From: Bromus sterilis
Lineage: Eukaryota > Streptophyta > Magnoliopsida > Poales > Poaceae
Length of the DNA: 64,000 nt
Direction: 5' to 3'
Assembly (NCBI GenBank): GCA_950022295.1
Contig: OX465595.1
Coordinates: 120,406,270 to 120,470,269 of the forward strand
Below, one piece after another: positions 11,463-22,137 of the stretch. Made by a program: the position numbers and the translations under genes. Every line of letters starts with the position of its first letter. The first letter of the stretch is position 1. The notes below the pieces were generated by a model, which saw only the letters and a list, made by a program, of their open reading frames with translations, did not search any database and was not told the DNA's origin.

Positions 11463-12047
11463 TCATCCTTCTTGGATCATGCATACCCGTAAGTGAGACA
11501 GAGGGTATTGATCTTCTGTGTTTGGTGCTGGCGACTGCGCGGTTCCTCGAGGCCGCTTAGCTTTGCGCTTCTTCTCTTCCTTGAGGCTGTTGGAGAGTTC
11601 GGCGAACAGACGACAATCTCTTAAGGTGTGACCTGATCTAAGGCGCCCCCAGTCGTCTTCGAAACAGTGTATTGTGCAAGGTCCATCCAGCTGTTCTTTG
11701 GGTGGGAGTTTGCTGGAGCCGGCGTGCCTTCTTCTTGTTGTGACATGGAACGATTGCGAGTGGTCTTCTGAGCGGGAGTGGAACCTTGGGTGGAGCTCTA
11801 TTCCATCGTTGATCGAGTGGTACCGAATGAACTTGGCGAACTCATCTGGTCTTCGATTTGGGTCGTACTCGCCGGTATGGGTTTCAGAGACGTTGTCCTG
11901 TCCTACGGCGGGTGTTTGTGTGGCGGCGGGTCTTCGAGTGGCTGGAAAGGCTTCTGTCACACGTTGCGATTCATCGAGTGGGATTTCAGAGCAGATTTCT
12001 TGTACTTGTTCCAGCGTTCTGGTTGCCTTCGTGGTCACGGCTTGCAC
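11463..12047 (-). pseudogene. Tat-A gag C-terminal remnant
   Basis: An open frame of about 194 codons with no ATG at its start (the first codon is GTG). It is rich in charged residues, and its only recognisable feature is a degenerate zinc-knuckle-like stretch, CTIHCF then HTLRDCR, which in Tat elements marks the C-terminal end of gag. Most of the capsid region is missing or out of frame. Position between the LTR and the protease supports the call. Confidence 0.6.
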
Positions 12048-12269
12048 TTGCCTTCTGGATCGTCGAGTTCTTTTCCGCCGGTGACAACTTCGGTAGTCGC
12101 CAAAAGGTTGAACTTGGCCTGGCTGCGGAACAAGTGATCTTTGTGGTGCGATGGAGAGGTTTGCGATGAATCTGAGTTCTTCGAGCGGGTTGGATCTTGC
12201 TCGAGTCCTTGAGTTGTGACTTGCTGGAGATGGGACCGCCGAGATCGTGATTCCAACCTGTGTAGTTCA

Positions 12270-12283
12270 CACCGACGGCGCCA
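12270..12283 (-). promoter_or_regulatory. Tat-A primer-binding site
   Basis: On the minus strand, TGGCGCCGTCGGTG begins two bases after the LTR end. A TGG start followed by GC-rich sequence is typical of sites complementary to a tRNA 3' end with its CCA. The tRNA species is not assigned. Confidence 0.65.
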
Positions 12284-12285
12284 AT

Positions 12286-12733
12286 TGACGAGGATCAGCC
12301 TCGGCAAATCCCATGGTCAGGGACCCTGGGTTAAATCTTAGAGAATAAACAGGTTGGCGATACTCGTCGGCAAACTGGAGAAGCACTTCCTGCTCGATTG
12401 TATTATGCGAGGGGGCGATTATAGTGGAAGTATAGGCGAGTTCGCACAAGACCGGAGGTGTTGATTGTGGATTGGATGTCCTGAGGCGCCGCCCCTCCTA
12501 GCCTTTATATACTAGGCTGGGTCTCGGGGAGTCCATCTCAGGTTACAAGAACGATTGCCTAATTCTAGCCTTTCCTTGAAGGCCAAGTCTTGACTTCCAT
12601 GTTGGTCGCAGACTCCTACGTCGGTGCCTAGAGAGGGCCAGTCGTGGGCCTGTCGATGCTTCCAGCGGGCCTTTTGTCTTCATATGCACCAGGTATCCTC
12701 ATACGCAGAAGTCGTGGGGTCACCCCCTCGTCA
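12286..12733 (-). repeat. Tat-A 5' LTR (448 bp)
   Basis: The ends are perfect inverted repeats, TGACGAGG at 12286 and CCTCGTCA ending at 12733. On the minus strand a TATATAAAG box lies at about 12503-12511 in the context of a short GC-rich leader. The primer-binding site follows directly to the left. At 448 bases it is short compared with the other LTRs in the window. The 5 bases after it, GCCAG at 12734-12738, would be the target duplication, but the other end of the element is missing, so this cannot be checked. Confidence 0.8.
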
Positions 12734-14328
12734 GCCAGGATTGGTCGGGTCGAGAAGGTCTTCTTTAGGTCTGTGAACTCATTCCGGGACTCTTTAGTCC
12801 ACTCGAACTTTCCTCCTTTCCTGAGTAGCTGCCAGTATGGCAGAGTCCTTTCTCCTAGCCGACTGATGAAGAGAATCAGGACTACGAGTCTTCCGGTGAG
12901 TTATTGTACACCCGTTATGTTGACAGGTTCTTGCATCCTGGTGAGTGCTTGAACTTTATCTTGGTTAGCTTCGACTCCTCAGGCAGAGACCATGTATCGG
13001 AGTAGTTTTCCGACAGGGACGCCGAACACACACTATTTTGTATTGAGCTTGATTCTGTATCTGTTGAGTGCTGTGAAAGTTTCTCGAAGGTCTTCGAGCA
13101 GTGTGGCCGCGTTGTATTGTAGACTTCGACGTTTTTGCCAATTTGATCCCTTAGGCATGCTTGCATCATCCGGTGGTGCGTGGCTCTGGCATTTTTATCC
13201 CAAATGGCATTGTCCTATAGCAGAATACACCATAGGGGGTGATGAATGAGGTGTGCTCCTCGTCCTCTTCCTTCACTCTGATTTTGTTATATCCTGAGTA
13301 GGCGTCAAGGAAAGATAGGAGGAATCATCCTGTGGTGGAGTCGATTATTTGGTCGATCCTCGGGAGAGGGAAGTGGTTCTTTGGTCAGTTCTTATTGACG
13401 GGTCCATAGTCGACGCACATGCGTACTACGTCGGTGTATTTTTTTGGGCACCAAGACTGGGTTTGCGACCCAGGTGGCCTTCTTCTTCTTCGGGATGAAT
13501 TGTGCGTCGAGTAATCGATTGAATTCTTCTCCGATGGCTCTGCGCTTGGGTTCAGAGAATCTTCCTAGTGCTTGATTTACTGGTTTGGTGTTTGGATCAA
13601 TTTGCAGTGTGTGCTCTGCAAACTCTCATGGTATTCCAGGCATGTCGGCTGGGCACCAGGCAAAAACTTTCCACTTCTCGTGGAGGAAGGTCATGAGAGT
13701 TGTTGCTTGTTCTTCTGGCAGATGAGCGTTGATTCGGACCGTCTTGTCCGGGTCCGTTGGATGCACATGGTGGGTGACAGTGTCTCTGTCGACGCTGAAG
13801 TAGCGAGTGATTTCATTTATTTCGCTTCCGCTGGCTAGTGGAAAGACGCTCCTATCTACCACCATAGCTATTTATTCGCGCTGCTGTTGCGCTCCGAATG
13901 TGTCGGAGACTTGATGAAAATCTCGGTTGCATTGATCTGACTTGGTGAAGCTTCCGCTGACCGTGATGACCCCTGAGGGACCTGGCATCTTGAGCTTGAG
14001 GTATGCGTAGTGTGGGACTGCCATGAGTTGCGCAAATGTTGTCCGACCAAGTATGGCGTGGTATTGGGACTGCTAGTCGAGTACTTCGAACTCGAGGGTT
14101 TTCCTTGCGAAGTTGGCTTTGCTGCCAAAAATGATTGATCCCAGGGAGGGGCTGCTTCGCCTGGTACTATGCCGTGGAGCGTGACGCCTCTGTTCTTCCA
14201 GACCGATCGTGGGATCAACATCTCGCGCAAAGTGTCCGTGAAGATGTTGTTTAGGCTACTGTCCCTTTCCATGAACACTCGTTCCATGTCGTATCCGCAA
14301 ATTTGTGCTTCGAGGACCAGAGGTGCGT
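12734..14328 (-). pseudogene. Second Tat-type element fragment (Tat-B): protease to RT
   Basis: This segment aligns by eye with 9690-11310 of Tat-A and is clearly diverged. The protease region (14287-13868) reads VFMERDSSLNN, so the catalytic D-G is replaced. The RT N-terminus is at 13865-13626 (KVFAWCPADMPGIP). The palm lies further left, with several frameshifts. Near 13110-13130 about 22 bases are missing relative to Tat-A, and this removes the YVDD box. The left end is where Tat-A inserted and the right end is where an Athila-type LTR inserted, so the fragment is the host of both. Confidence 0.8.
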
Positions 14329-15953
14329 TGATACGTCTCGAACATATCTATAATTTCTGCTTATTCCCTACACTTTTATGTGACATTGCTACAGGTTTTG
14401 CTACACTTTCATATGATTTTACACATATTTGGACTGACCTACTAATTCAGTGCACCAAGTGCCAGTTCCTGTCTGCTGATGTCTTTAGTTGCAGTAATTT
14501 TCCCCAATTTAAAATGCCAGAAAAATTCTGGAAAAATCAGAAAAAATATCAGCTTCAAAGAATCATCCGGAACCACCGAAGAAGAGCCGGAGGGGGCCAC
14601 CCCTCCCAGGCGGCCAGGTGGCGCGGCCCCACCCCTGGCCATGCCACTATGGTGCCCTCCTTCAGCCTATTTTTTCCCCTCATCGCAGAAACCCTAGAGG
14701 AGATTCCCGCATCGTGAATTACCTCTCTGTTCTATCACCGTAGTGCTTCCGAGATTGGGAGCGCTAGAAGACCCCTTCTCGGCACCCTGCCGGAGAGAGG
14801 ATCGACCTCCGGGGACCTCTCCACCATGGACGCCTACCGGATGTGTCGTGAGTAGTTTCCCTTGTACCATTGGTCCATGACCAGTAGCTATGTGATGTCT
14901 TCTCTCCATCCTTGTTCTTAAATGTTTAGACCTTGTGAGCTGCCGTACATGATCAAGACACCTATTATTCCTGCTGTTTGTTGGGATCCGATGGATTATG
15001 AGATTATGTTGAGATCGTGAAGAGTTATATATTTGGTTTACCATTTATATTTTGTTCTTGAGTAATTCTTGCGTGTTCTGTGTTGCTTTTTATTACTTTG
15101 ACCAAGTAATAGATAGTGACTGCAAGAGGGAGCGTTATGCATGATTGTGAGTTCATGCCCCCCGATTTCTAGCTTGAGTGACAGAAACATGAGACTAGGG
15201 AAGTGTTGTTGCTACCACGGAGAAAACAACTGTTCTTGTAACCGCGGTTGCAAGGATTGTTTACCTTACGAATAGATTGTTAATGAAATTTTATGTTGCT
15301 TTGAGTTTACACTTTGGATGGCGCTCGCAACATAATACCAGCGAGATGTTTTGGATAGATATCTCAAGGTGGATGATTAGAAGTAGATGCAGATGGATTT
15401 CAGTCTGCTTGTCTTGGCGTACTGCCCATACTTTTGATCCTCTTTACTTTCAAGTAGCATAATTAGCATTGCTGTGCGTTTATAGTTCTGTCGATTGCCC
15501 AGCAGTAATTTGTTAACCCAACTTAGTTGTTTATCGTATTTTTGGAGAGAGACATCACTAGTGAACATCATGGGACCCCGGTCCATATCACTACCACTAT
15601 TTACACCTTCACTTTTATTTCCTGTTTTTACTTTCAATTGCAATTATCAGTACTATCTACCCTTGTGTTCAACCCTTTGTAAAAAACAAGGCCAGAGAGA
15701 GTGAAAACCTCTCTGAACTTCGTTGGGAGCAAAGTTATTTGTTTTAGTGTGAAGGACCAGGTAATGTAAGCAACCCTGAGCTGTGAACGGCGCAATTGTT
15801 CACTTTACCACCTACTTGTCGTCTTTGGAGTCCTACTGGTCGATCTCAACCTTGGTATCTTTGGCAAGGGAAATTTGCCGCTACCCTACATATCAACCTT
15901 CCACTTGGGGTAACCAACGAGGCGCGAGAGCTATAACTTCCTCGCTAGCATCA
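14329..15953 (+). repeat. Athila-type 5' LTR
   Basis: It starts TGATACGTCTC and ends GCTAGCATCA. A tRNA-Asp-type primer-binding site lies ten bases further on. The terminal sequence belongs to the same superfamily as the LTRs at 31791, 42865, 51763 and 55271. Candidate target-site bases before it are TGCGT at 14324-14328. The matching 3' LTR was not found: what follows is the start of the internal region and then copia sequence. Confidence 0.8.
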
Positions 15954-15962
15954 AGCAATTTC

Positions 15963-15980
15963 TAGCGCCGTTGGCGGGGA
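15963..15980 (+). promoter_or_regulatory. Primer-binding site, tRNA-Asp type
   Basis: TAGCGCCGTTGGCGGGGA differs at two positions from TGGCGCCGTTGCCGGGGA, the site in the element at 55271. That site is characteristic of plant Athila-lineage elements. Confidence 0.7.
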
Positions 15981-16116
15981 CTGCACTCTTCAAGATAGGG
16001 GAGTTGCACACTATCTTTTACTTTATCTTTTTAGTCTTTTTAGTTTACGTTATCGTTTTTATCTTAGTTTCCTTTATCAAAAACCAAAAAAGGTTACCTT
16101 ACTTTGTTTAGTCAGT

Positions 16117-16836
16117 ATGTCAAAATCCTTTGCTTTTGGTTTTGTACCCGAAAGGGAGATTCTCACCTTCAAACAAATAGGCGGAGAAAGTCTGAAAGAT
16201 GCTTGGTTTAGAATTAATGATTCTCAAGACAGAGCCACCAAGAAGCAATCCATTACTATCTTGCTTAGAAAGTTTTATGTTGGTATTACTTCTTGGAATA
16301 AGTTTGTCTTAGATACTGCTATCAATGGAAATTTTCTACAATCCCCAACTTGGGAAGCTCTTAATGTTATGGAAAATCTTTTTGGAAATCCCCCTATTGT
16401 TAGCATACAAGAGAACTTTAGTTTAGCTCACATTGTTAGAAAACTTGATAAGATAGAGCTAGAGGTGCCAAGTATGGAAAAAATAAATGAAGTAGATCGT
16501 AGGATTCAAGGGAATTTAAATAGGCTTGATAGCTCCATACACAAAATTTATACCACTTTGGACACCCTTAAATCCCATGATTTAGACTACTTACGAAGAA
16601 CCAAGGACATGTTTCTCGTCTATGGAGGATGTGAAGAAGAGCTCGCCGTAAGGGGTTACGTCGATGCTAGTCTTGGAGCTGATCCCGATGACTCGAAATC
16701 TCAGATGGGATACTTGTTTATGTTTAATGGTGGTGCGATTAGCTGGAGGAGCGGCAAGAAGTCAATCGTCGCCCAATCTACGATGGAGTCGAGTATATTG
16801 TCGTTTGTGAAGCATCAAATGAAGCGCATTGGCTGA
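16117..16836 (+). pseudogene. Chimeric open frame: Athila-type gag fused to copia RNase H
   Basis: A 239-codon ATG frame. Residues 1-157 look like the gag of an Athila-type gypsy element: LTFKQIGGESLKDAWFRI, then LLRKFYVGITSWNKFVLD, then a helical region near residues 100-155. From residue 158 (base 16588) the protein reads YLRRTKDMFLVYGGCEEELA and then GYVDASLGADPDDSKSQ, which is the copia RNase H domain and matches the frame at 24514-24146. The join keeps frame. The frame fails within RNase H after STMESS. No promoter other than the LTR is visible, and a functional product is not claimed. Confidence 0.8.
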
Positions 16837-17149
16837 AGAAGTTCGTCATCGATCTTGGCGTATACCCCAAGTTGCACTGACCCAGTTAGCATTTATTGCG
16901 ACAATACGGGTGCCATTGCAAACGCAAGGGAACCGAGGACTCACTCTACAGCCAAGCATATTCTCCGACGTTTTCATGTGACGCGAGACTATGTCAAGGA
17001 TGGTCATACTAGGATTTGCAAAATACATACGGATCTGAACCCTTCAGACCCAATGACTAAAACCTCTTCCACAGGGCAAGTTTGAGAAACACTGAGAGAC
17101 TATTGGTGTTAGACACATACATGATGTAAACTAGTGTAATTTGTACTCT
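16588..17149 (+). pseudogene. Copia RNase H 3' portion
   Basis: Starts with the residues YLRRTKD and runs to the end of pol. The second part is in another frame at 16855-17085 (DPVSIYCDNTGAIANAREPRTH, then AKHILRRFHVTRDYV), the standard C-terminal segment of copia RNase H. All of integrase and RT upstream is absent, because copia sequence begins at about 16588. Confidence 0.8.
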
Positions 17150-17165
17150 AGTGCAAGTGGGAGAC
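17150..17165 (+). promoter_or_regulatory. Copia polypurine tract
   Basis: AGTGCAAGTGGGAGAC directly precedes the LTR start. It is the primer site for plus-strand synthesis. The same tract, inverted, lies beside the LTR at 22138-23804. Confidence 0.75.
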
Positions 17166-18823
17166 TGTTGGATATGTGCCCTAGAGGCAAATTAATAATA
17201 TATTTGTCACATATCTATTTGTTCATAATACGTTGTATACTGTGCTAGAACTATATTAAGCGGAAACAGTAATACACATGTGGTATATAATATCCTGGTC
17301 CCTACTTAACTCAGGCATACTAGCTCATTGGGCAATGGATGATCAAGATTTCCTAATCATGAGAACATAATAGTCTATTGACAATGATGTCATATAATTA
17401 GGAGAATGATGTGATGCGCACACACCCACCTATAGCATTGAAGTGTGATCAAGCCACATAGTTTGGCACTGCGATGACTTGATAACATAGTGACTCAATG
17501 CTTGGACCGTGATGATCATACATAATTTCTATCTATCAGGATGATTTGAGTACATTAACCGTTACACTGAAACATGGTAACAATGAAGGTGTATCTTTGG
17601 TAATACGAAGTAGATATGTTGATGAATATGGAAATAGATCAAAACGGGATTTGTCCATCCGAGTGACGGATAGGTACTCTAGGCCCACTCGGTGATATTG
17701 CATCATTAGCTTGCAAGCAAGTGACTAGGTCATAGGAGATGTAATATGCATAGAAGAGTAAACATGTGTTGTCAGAGACGAGGAAGAACTAGTTATTGGA
17801 TACCGACGATCATACCTCGGACAAACATAGTACCACAGAACAAAGGGATCAAGTCATATTGTTAACGGTTCAACATCGATGAAGTTTATTCGATGGAAGC
17901 GTAGGGTCACATCAAGGATTGTAACCAAATCACACATGATGGTCATAGGTTATAAAGTGTCTCGATCATTTTTTGTTGTTTCCCGGATCGTAGAGTGTCA
18001 TACTTAAGGGCAATCGATGCATTAATGATTGATTCGGGATAAACGGTGAAATAAGAGAGAACACCGGAATTGTTTCGGGAGGTGCCAGAAGTTGTTCCGA
18101 ATATTTTGAAAGGTTCAAAATAATGTTTAATAATGTTTTATTATTTAATTAACATAATTAAATATTTAAATACAATTAAATATTAATTTAACAGGAGGAA
18201 AAGGCACATGGGCCTAAAAAGTCCCATGAGGGGAAGGAAGGGGGTTCCCCCTTGGGCCATGCGCCAAGGGAGGGGCCCAACCCCCCTATGGCCAGCGCAC
18301 TCCCCCCCTTGGGATTTTAGTCCCACATGGGGTTGGGTAGGAGGATACCACCCATCATTGGCCTATATAAGGAGGGGTAGGGTGCCCTTTTCTTGTACAC
18401 CAATTGAGTTCTATCTCTCTCTCTCTCTTTCTCCTACCTTGAGAAGATTCCCCTTGTTTGGAGTCTGCACTTGGTTGGGGGTTTCTCCACCATACGCATG
18501 CCGTCGCGCTGCGGGAATCGGGATCCAAATCCGTCTTGTTTCTGCTGCTCTTCTGGTTCGGAGCCTAGAGGGACAACAATTGCATCGTACGTGTGTAATC
18601 CCGCGAGGCACTACACTTGTGGTGCTACTTAATCGCTGGAGGTATTCAACATGACAAGGAGGTCGTAGGTTCAGATTCTACGCGAACCACATTCGAGGAA
18701 CATTCCCCTCTTTAGGTCTTCAAAGGTATGAACACCGATTCCCTCCGTTACATACATCAGCATAGCATAGGTCTTGGGTTTGGGAGTCGTAGTAGGAAAA
18801 TTATTGTTTTCTGCCCCATTTGT
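17166..18823 (+). repeat. Copia 3' LTR, missing its last bases
   Basis: It starts TGTTGGATATGTGCCCTAG and aligns along its whole length with the LTRs at 22138-23804 and 55008-63940. A TATA box is at about 18364 (CCTATATAAGG). The last 20 or so bases, including the terminal CCAACA, are missing: the sequence changes at about 18823 to an inverted Athila LTR end. The left arm of the inverted repeat around the TATA box is mutated in this copy. Confidence 0.85.
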
Positions 18824-18899
18824 AGCAAAACGTGTAGCAAAATCACCCATATAAGCATGAAACAAGCAGAAATTATAGATACATTTGGGACGTATCTAT
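18824..18899 (-). repeat. Inverted fragment of an Athila-type LTR start
   Basis: Read on the minus strand it begins TAGATACGTCCCAAATG and continues CTATAATTTCTGCTTG, the first 76 bases or so of an Athila-type LTR. It joins the broken copia LTR on one side and the LINE on the other. Its first bases are TAGATACG rather than the expected TGATACG. Confidence 0.7.
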
Positions 18900-20224
18900 T
18901 CCCAGCGGGCTTTGATGGAAATCCTCATGGATTACTCTCATAAAATGTGAATTATTGAGATATTCCTCAGTATGGAATAGAAACTTCTGTGCATTTGGTT
19001 GCTTCGTCTATATCACGACTTCCTACAGTTATGTGTCCTCTAGTGCCCAAAGACACCTGGCCTGAGAACACACTCACAAAGAATGAACCCAGGAGTCATT
19101 GTTCTCGCACAATGGGCAGAGGTCATTTTCCGTCGTGTTCCGGTGCTCGCGTACATCTTCCGTGGCCAGAGACTTCCTTGGTGCCTAGTGAAGCGTTATA
19201 ATAAAGTTTTGATCTTCCCTGGGACCTGGGTGTTCCATAAACATGACCATGCCATCTCCTATACCTCTTTATTAGACACCGAGGTTCTCCCATCGAGTAA
19301 AGCCTGGTTCTCCTCTCTTGTTCTAATCAAAAGTATGTAGGCCGATTTGACTGAGAAAGAAGCCCTACTTTCGAACTGCCATCCCCAAAAGTCCTCCATA
19401 GGCATAGTGCTAATTGGAATAATTCTAATCAAAGCTTGATCAGCCAGCATAAAAATCTATAAGATCACAGATTAATGATGGGACCTCATCCGACAAGTAA
19501 ACAATTGGGTGCATGTTTGAATCCCATGGGATGCAGTTATGCTCAAGAACTCTTGTAGATTTTCCATCCCCAATTCGCCGTATAAGACCCAACTTTAGCA
19601 CCTTTTTTCCTTCATATATTGCACGCCAAATATGAGAAAGGTGGTTACCAGCTCGACATCTAAGAAAGGCTTCTCATTGAAGTATATTGCTTGCAGAACC
19701 CTGATACATAAAGAGGTGGGGCTGATTAGAATTCTCCATGCGTGTCGCACCAAAAGGGCGACATTAAAAACGTCCATGTCTCGAAATCCTAGGCCACCGT
19801 CCCTTTTTGGTTGCGTCATTACCTTCCATGAAACCAAGTGTGGATTTCGTTTTCCCTCCGTACTTACCCAGAAGAATTTCCTGATCAGCTTGTTGAGATT
19901 CTCCCATAAACCTCTTAGTAATTTAAAGCATGACATGGAGTATACCAGAACTGCTTGGGCAACCGATTTTCTAAGGATATCCTTCCCGACAGCCGATATG
20001 GTTTGTCCAATCCAACCTTTTACCTTGTTCCAGAGCCTATCTTTTAGATACTTGAAAGCGCCCGCCTTCGAGGACCGAACATCTAACGGCATCCCCAAGT
20101 ATCCTTCATTCAAAGTTTCAGTTGGGGAATTCATAATTCCTTTCATCTTCTCTCTCATAGATTCTAGGCAACCCTTGCTATAAAGGATTGAGGACTTGTT
20201 GCTATTAATCCTCTGCCCCGATGC
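18900..20224 (-). pseudogene. LINE reverse transcriptase, C-terminal half
   Basis: The frame at 20158-19595 contains YLGMPLDVRSSKAGAFKYLK, then SVAQAVLVYSMSCFKL, then FFWVSTEGKRNPHLVSW and GGLGFRDMDVFNVALLVRHA. These are hallmarks of the C-terminal RT region of plant LINEs (non-LTR retrotransposons). Further left are WGWQFESRASFSVKSAY (19450-19259) and, near 19095-19150, ENDLCPLCENND, part of the zinc-binding domain after RT. Frames break after that. At 20224 the reading is interrupted by the gypsy element, and it continues in frame at 38691 (FYCKAS then GQRINSN). Confidence 0.85.
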
Positions 20225-22137
20225 TGTAACATCCCAAAATTCTAAATTTTAGAATATTATAATAATTAGATAATTATGATTGTCTTGTTTGATTTGTGTG
20301 TAATTGATCTGTGTGAGATAGACTAAGATCTGAAACTTTTTGAGTTTAAATGAATATTAAAATGAGAGGGAATAAAAGGACTTTCCCTAATATTCATTTT
20401 TGTTCTTTTACATTTATTATTTAAAAAAAATCCAACAAATAAAAATGTAGAGAAGGTAATATGATTCCTTCAATAAATAAAATAAAGTTTGGAAAATGTT
20501 TCAAATAAAAGTTTTCATTTTATTTTATTGGATCTTATTTTGAATACTTTTATATTAAAAATATATTTAAATGAGGGAAGATAATATGACTTCTTCAAAT
20601 TCATTTGAAAATAATGTAAATCCTTACTTGGGTTCTATTTGGATTTATTAGACAATTTTTTTTGAATCTTTTATTTTGGATAAAAGGTCATTGAATATTT
20701 TATTTAGATTATTCTAAAATTTTAGAAATTTATTAGGGAATTCTTGGACTTGTAAAATATTTTATAAAGCTCTCTAAAGTTGTGTCAAAAATAAGTAAAT
20801 AAATAAATATATTTTGTTTTACTTTTTATTCTAAAAACAATATCGATTTATTTTTCTGGAGTTATTTCATTATTTTAAAAATATTTCCATAATTAGTTTT
20901 TCAAAAAACAAAATTTTCAAAAATAATTCGTTAATAAGAAAAACCGGGCGGGCCGACTAGCCAGCAGGCTAGACCAGCCGCGCCAGCGGGCCACAATGGC
21001 CGTTTTGGCCCATCTCGCCCTTCCCCTTCCTCACGTCAGGCAACCAGGGTCCACGAGGAACACGAGTTCACCGGAGCTTGCCGTGGCCGCCACGGACTCC
21101 CGTCCGGTTGCCCGTTCGCCAAGATAAGGCCGGGTATAAATACCTCACGACTTTCTCGTTCTGTTCCGACAAATATTTCGAGGCAACAAAGTTCATCGAA
21201 ATTTCTCGTCGGAGTTAAGACGCCGGGGGCCACCATCGCCGTTTTGTGTCACCCAGGAGAAAACCGTGACCACGCTAGGAATCCTCTCGTCGAGACAAAG
21301 CCGTAGGACCCGGTCATCTTCGTTTTCGTCACGGAAAATTGTCGCCGGATTTATCGCCGATGAGATCTACTGTTCATCACGTCGATAGGACCTAAGTGCG
21401 ATTATTTTAGTTTCTTAATTACAGATTAGCCCCTGTTTCTATTTTAGCCATAACTTTTTAACCGTAGATCCGTTTTAGGTGATTCCAAAGCCCATGGTTT
21501 TCTTTCGAAACCCTCTATCCAGTACCACCCTAAACTTTGATTGGGATTTCCCAAAATAATCAAATCTGATCAGATTCAATTTCAACTTAGTTGATCGTAT
21601 CTTTTGTTTTACACCTCGGATTTGATTGATTCTTTTTGAAAACGGAAACCCTAGCTAAACTCTATCTTCTAGACACTTTGCAACCCACCTTGAACGTATT
21701 TTTGATCTGTTTTCAAAAACTTTTTTGTTTTGGTTCTTTTCGGAGTTGCTTTGATTTTGTTTTGCTATTGTCTGGAATCGTGTGTTGATTGTGAACTTTG
21801 TTTGATCGCAATAGATTGCTCGGAGTGTGACGAATAGAATTGCAGAAATTGTGAGTGCGAATAACTTCATAAAGATTCAAGGGAAGTCATATCTTTGATC
21901 ATACTCCCTATTACCTATGTTTTCAATGCATTAGTTCTTCTTCTTTAGATTGCATGATAGGTTATGCTATGCTATTACACCCAGTAGTTCATTGAGGTGG
22001 GTCTGATCCTTACATCATTGTCACCATCGTATACTATGATATTGCTATGCTAAGTAGACGTGGATTGGGAAGTGAATCATTATGAGGTATGAGTGATAAT
22101 GTAGTAATTAGGACCAAGATAAATTTAATGAACTACC
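20225..22137 (+). repeat. 5' LTR of the gypsy element, first part
   Basis: Aligns with 35846-37747 of the 3' LTR. The TATA box is TATAAATA at 21135-21142. It is interrupted at 22138 by the copia element and resumes at 30450. GC-rich sequence around 20941-21400 is followed by AT-rich sequence. The small minus-strand frames at 21655-21870 and 37280-37490 recur only because the LTR is repeated. Confidence 0.88.

Larger units (their letters stand above)
7541..12733 (-). mobile_element. Tat-type Ty3/gypsy retrotransposon (Tat-A), 3' truncated
   Basis: Read on the minus strand, the order is: 5' LTR (12286-12733), primer-binding site, gag remnant, aspartic protease, reverse transcriptase, RNase H of the FFDGS type, and integrase. 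Protease before RT, and integrase after RNase H, is the Ty3/gypsy order. The wording of the RT (DAYSGYNQI, FGLKNAGATYQ) and of the protease region (DGGSSLNI) fits the plant Tat/Retand lineage as I know it. No 3' LTR is present on the left, where the sequence stops near 7541. All frames are broken by stops and frameshifts, so the copy is dead. It is inserted in a related element that resumes at 12734. Confidence 0.8.
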
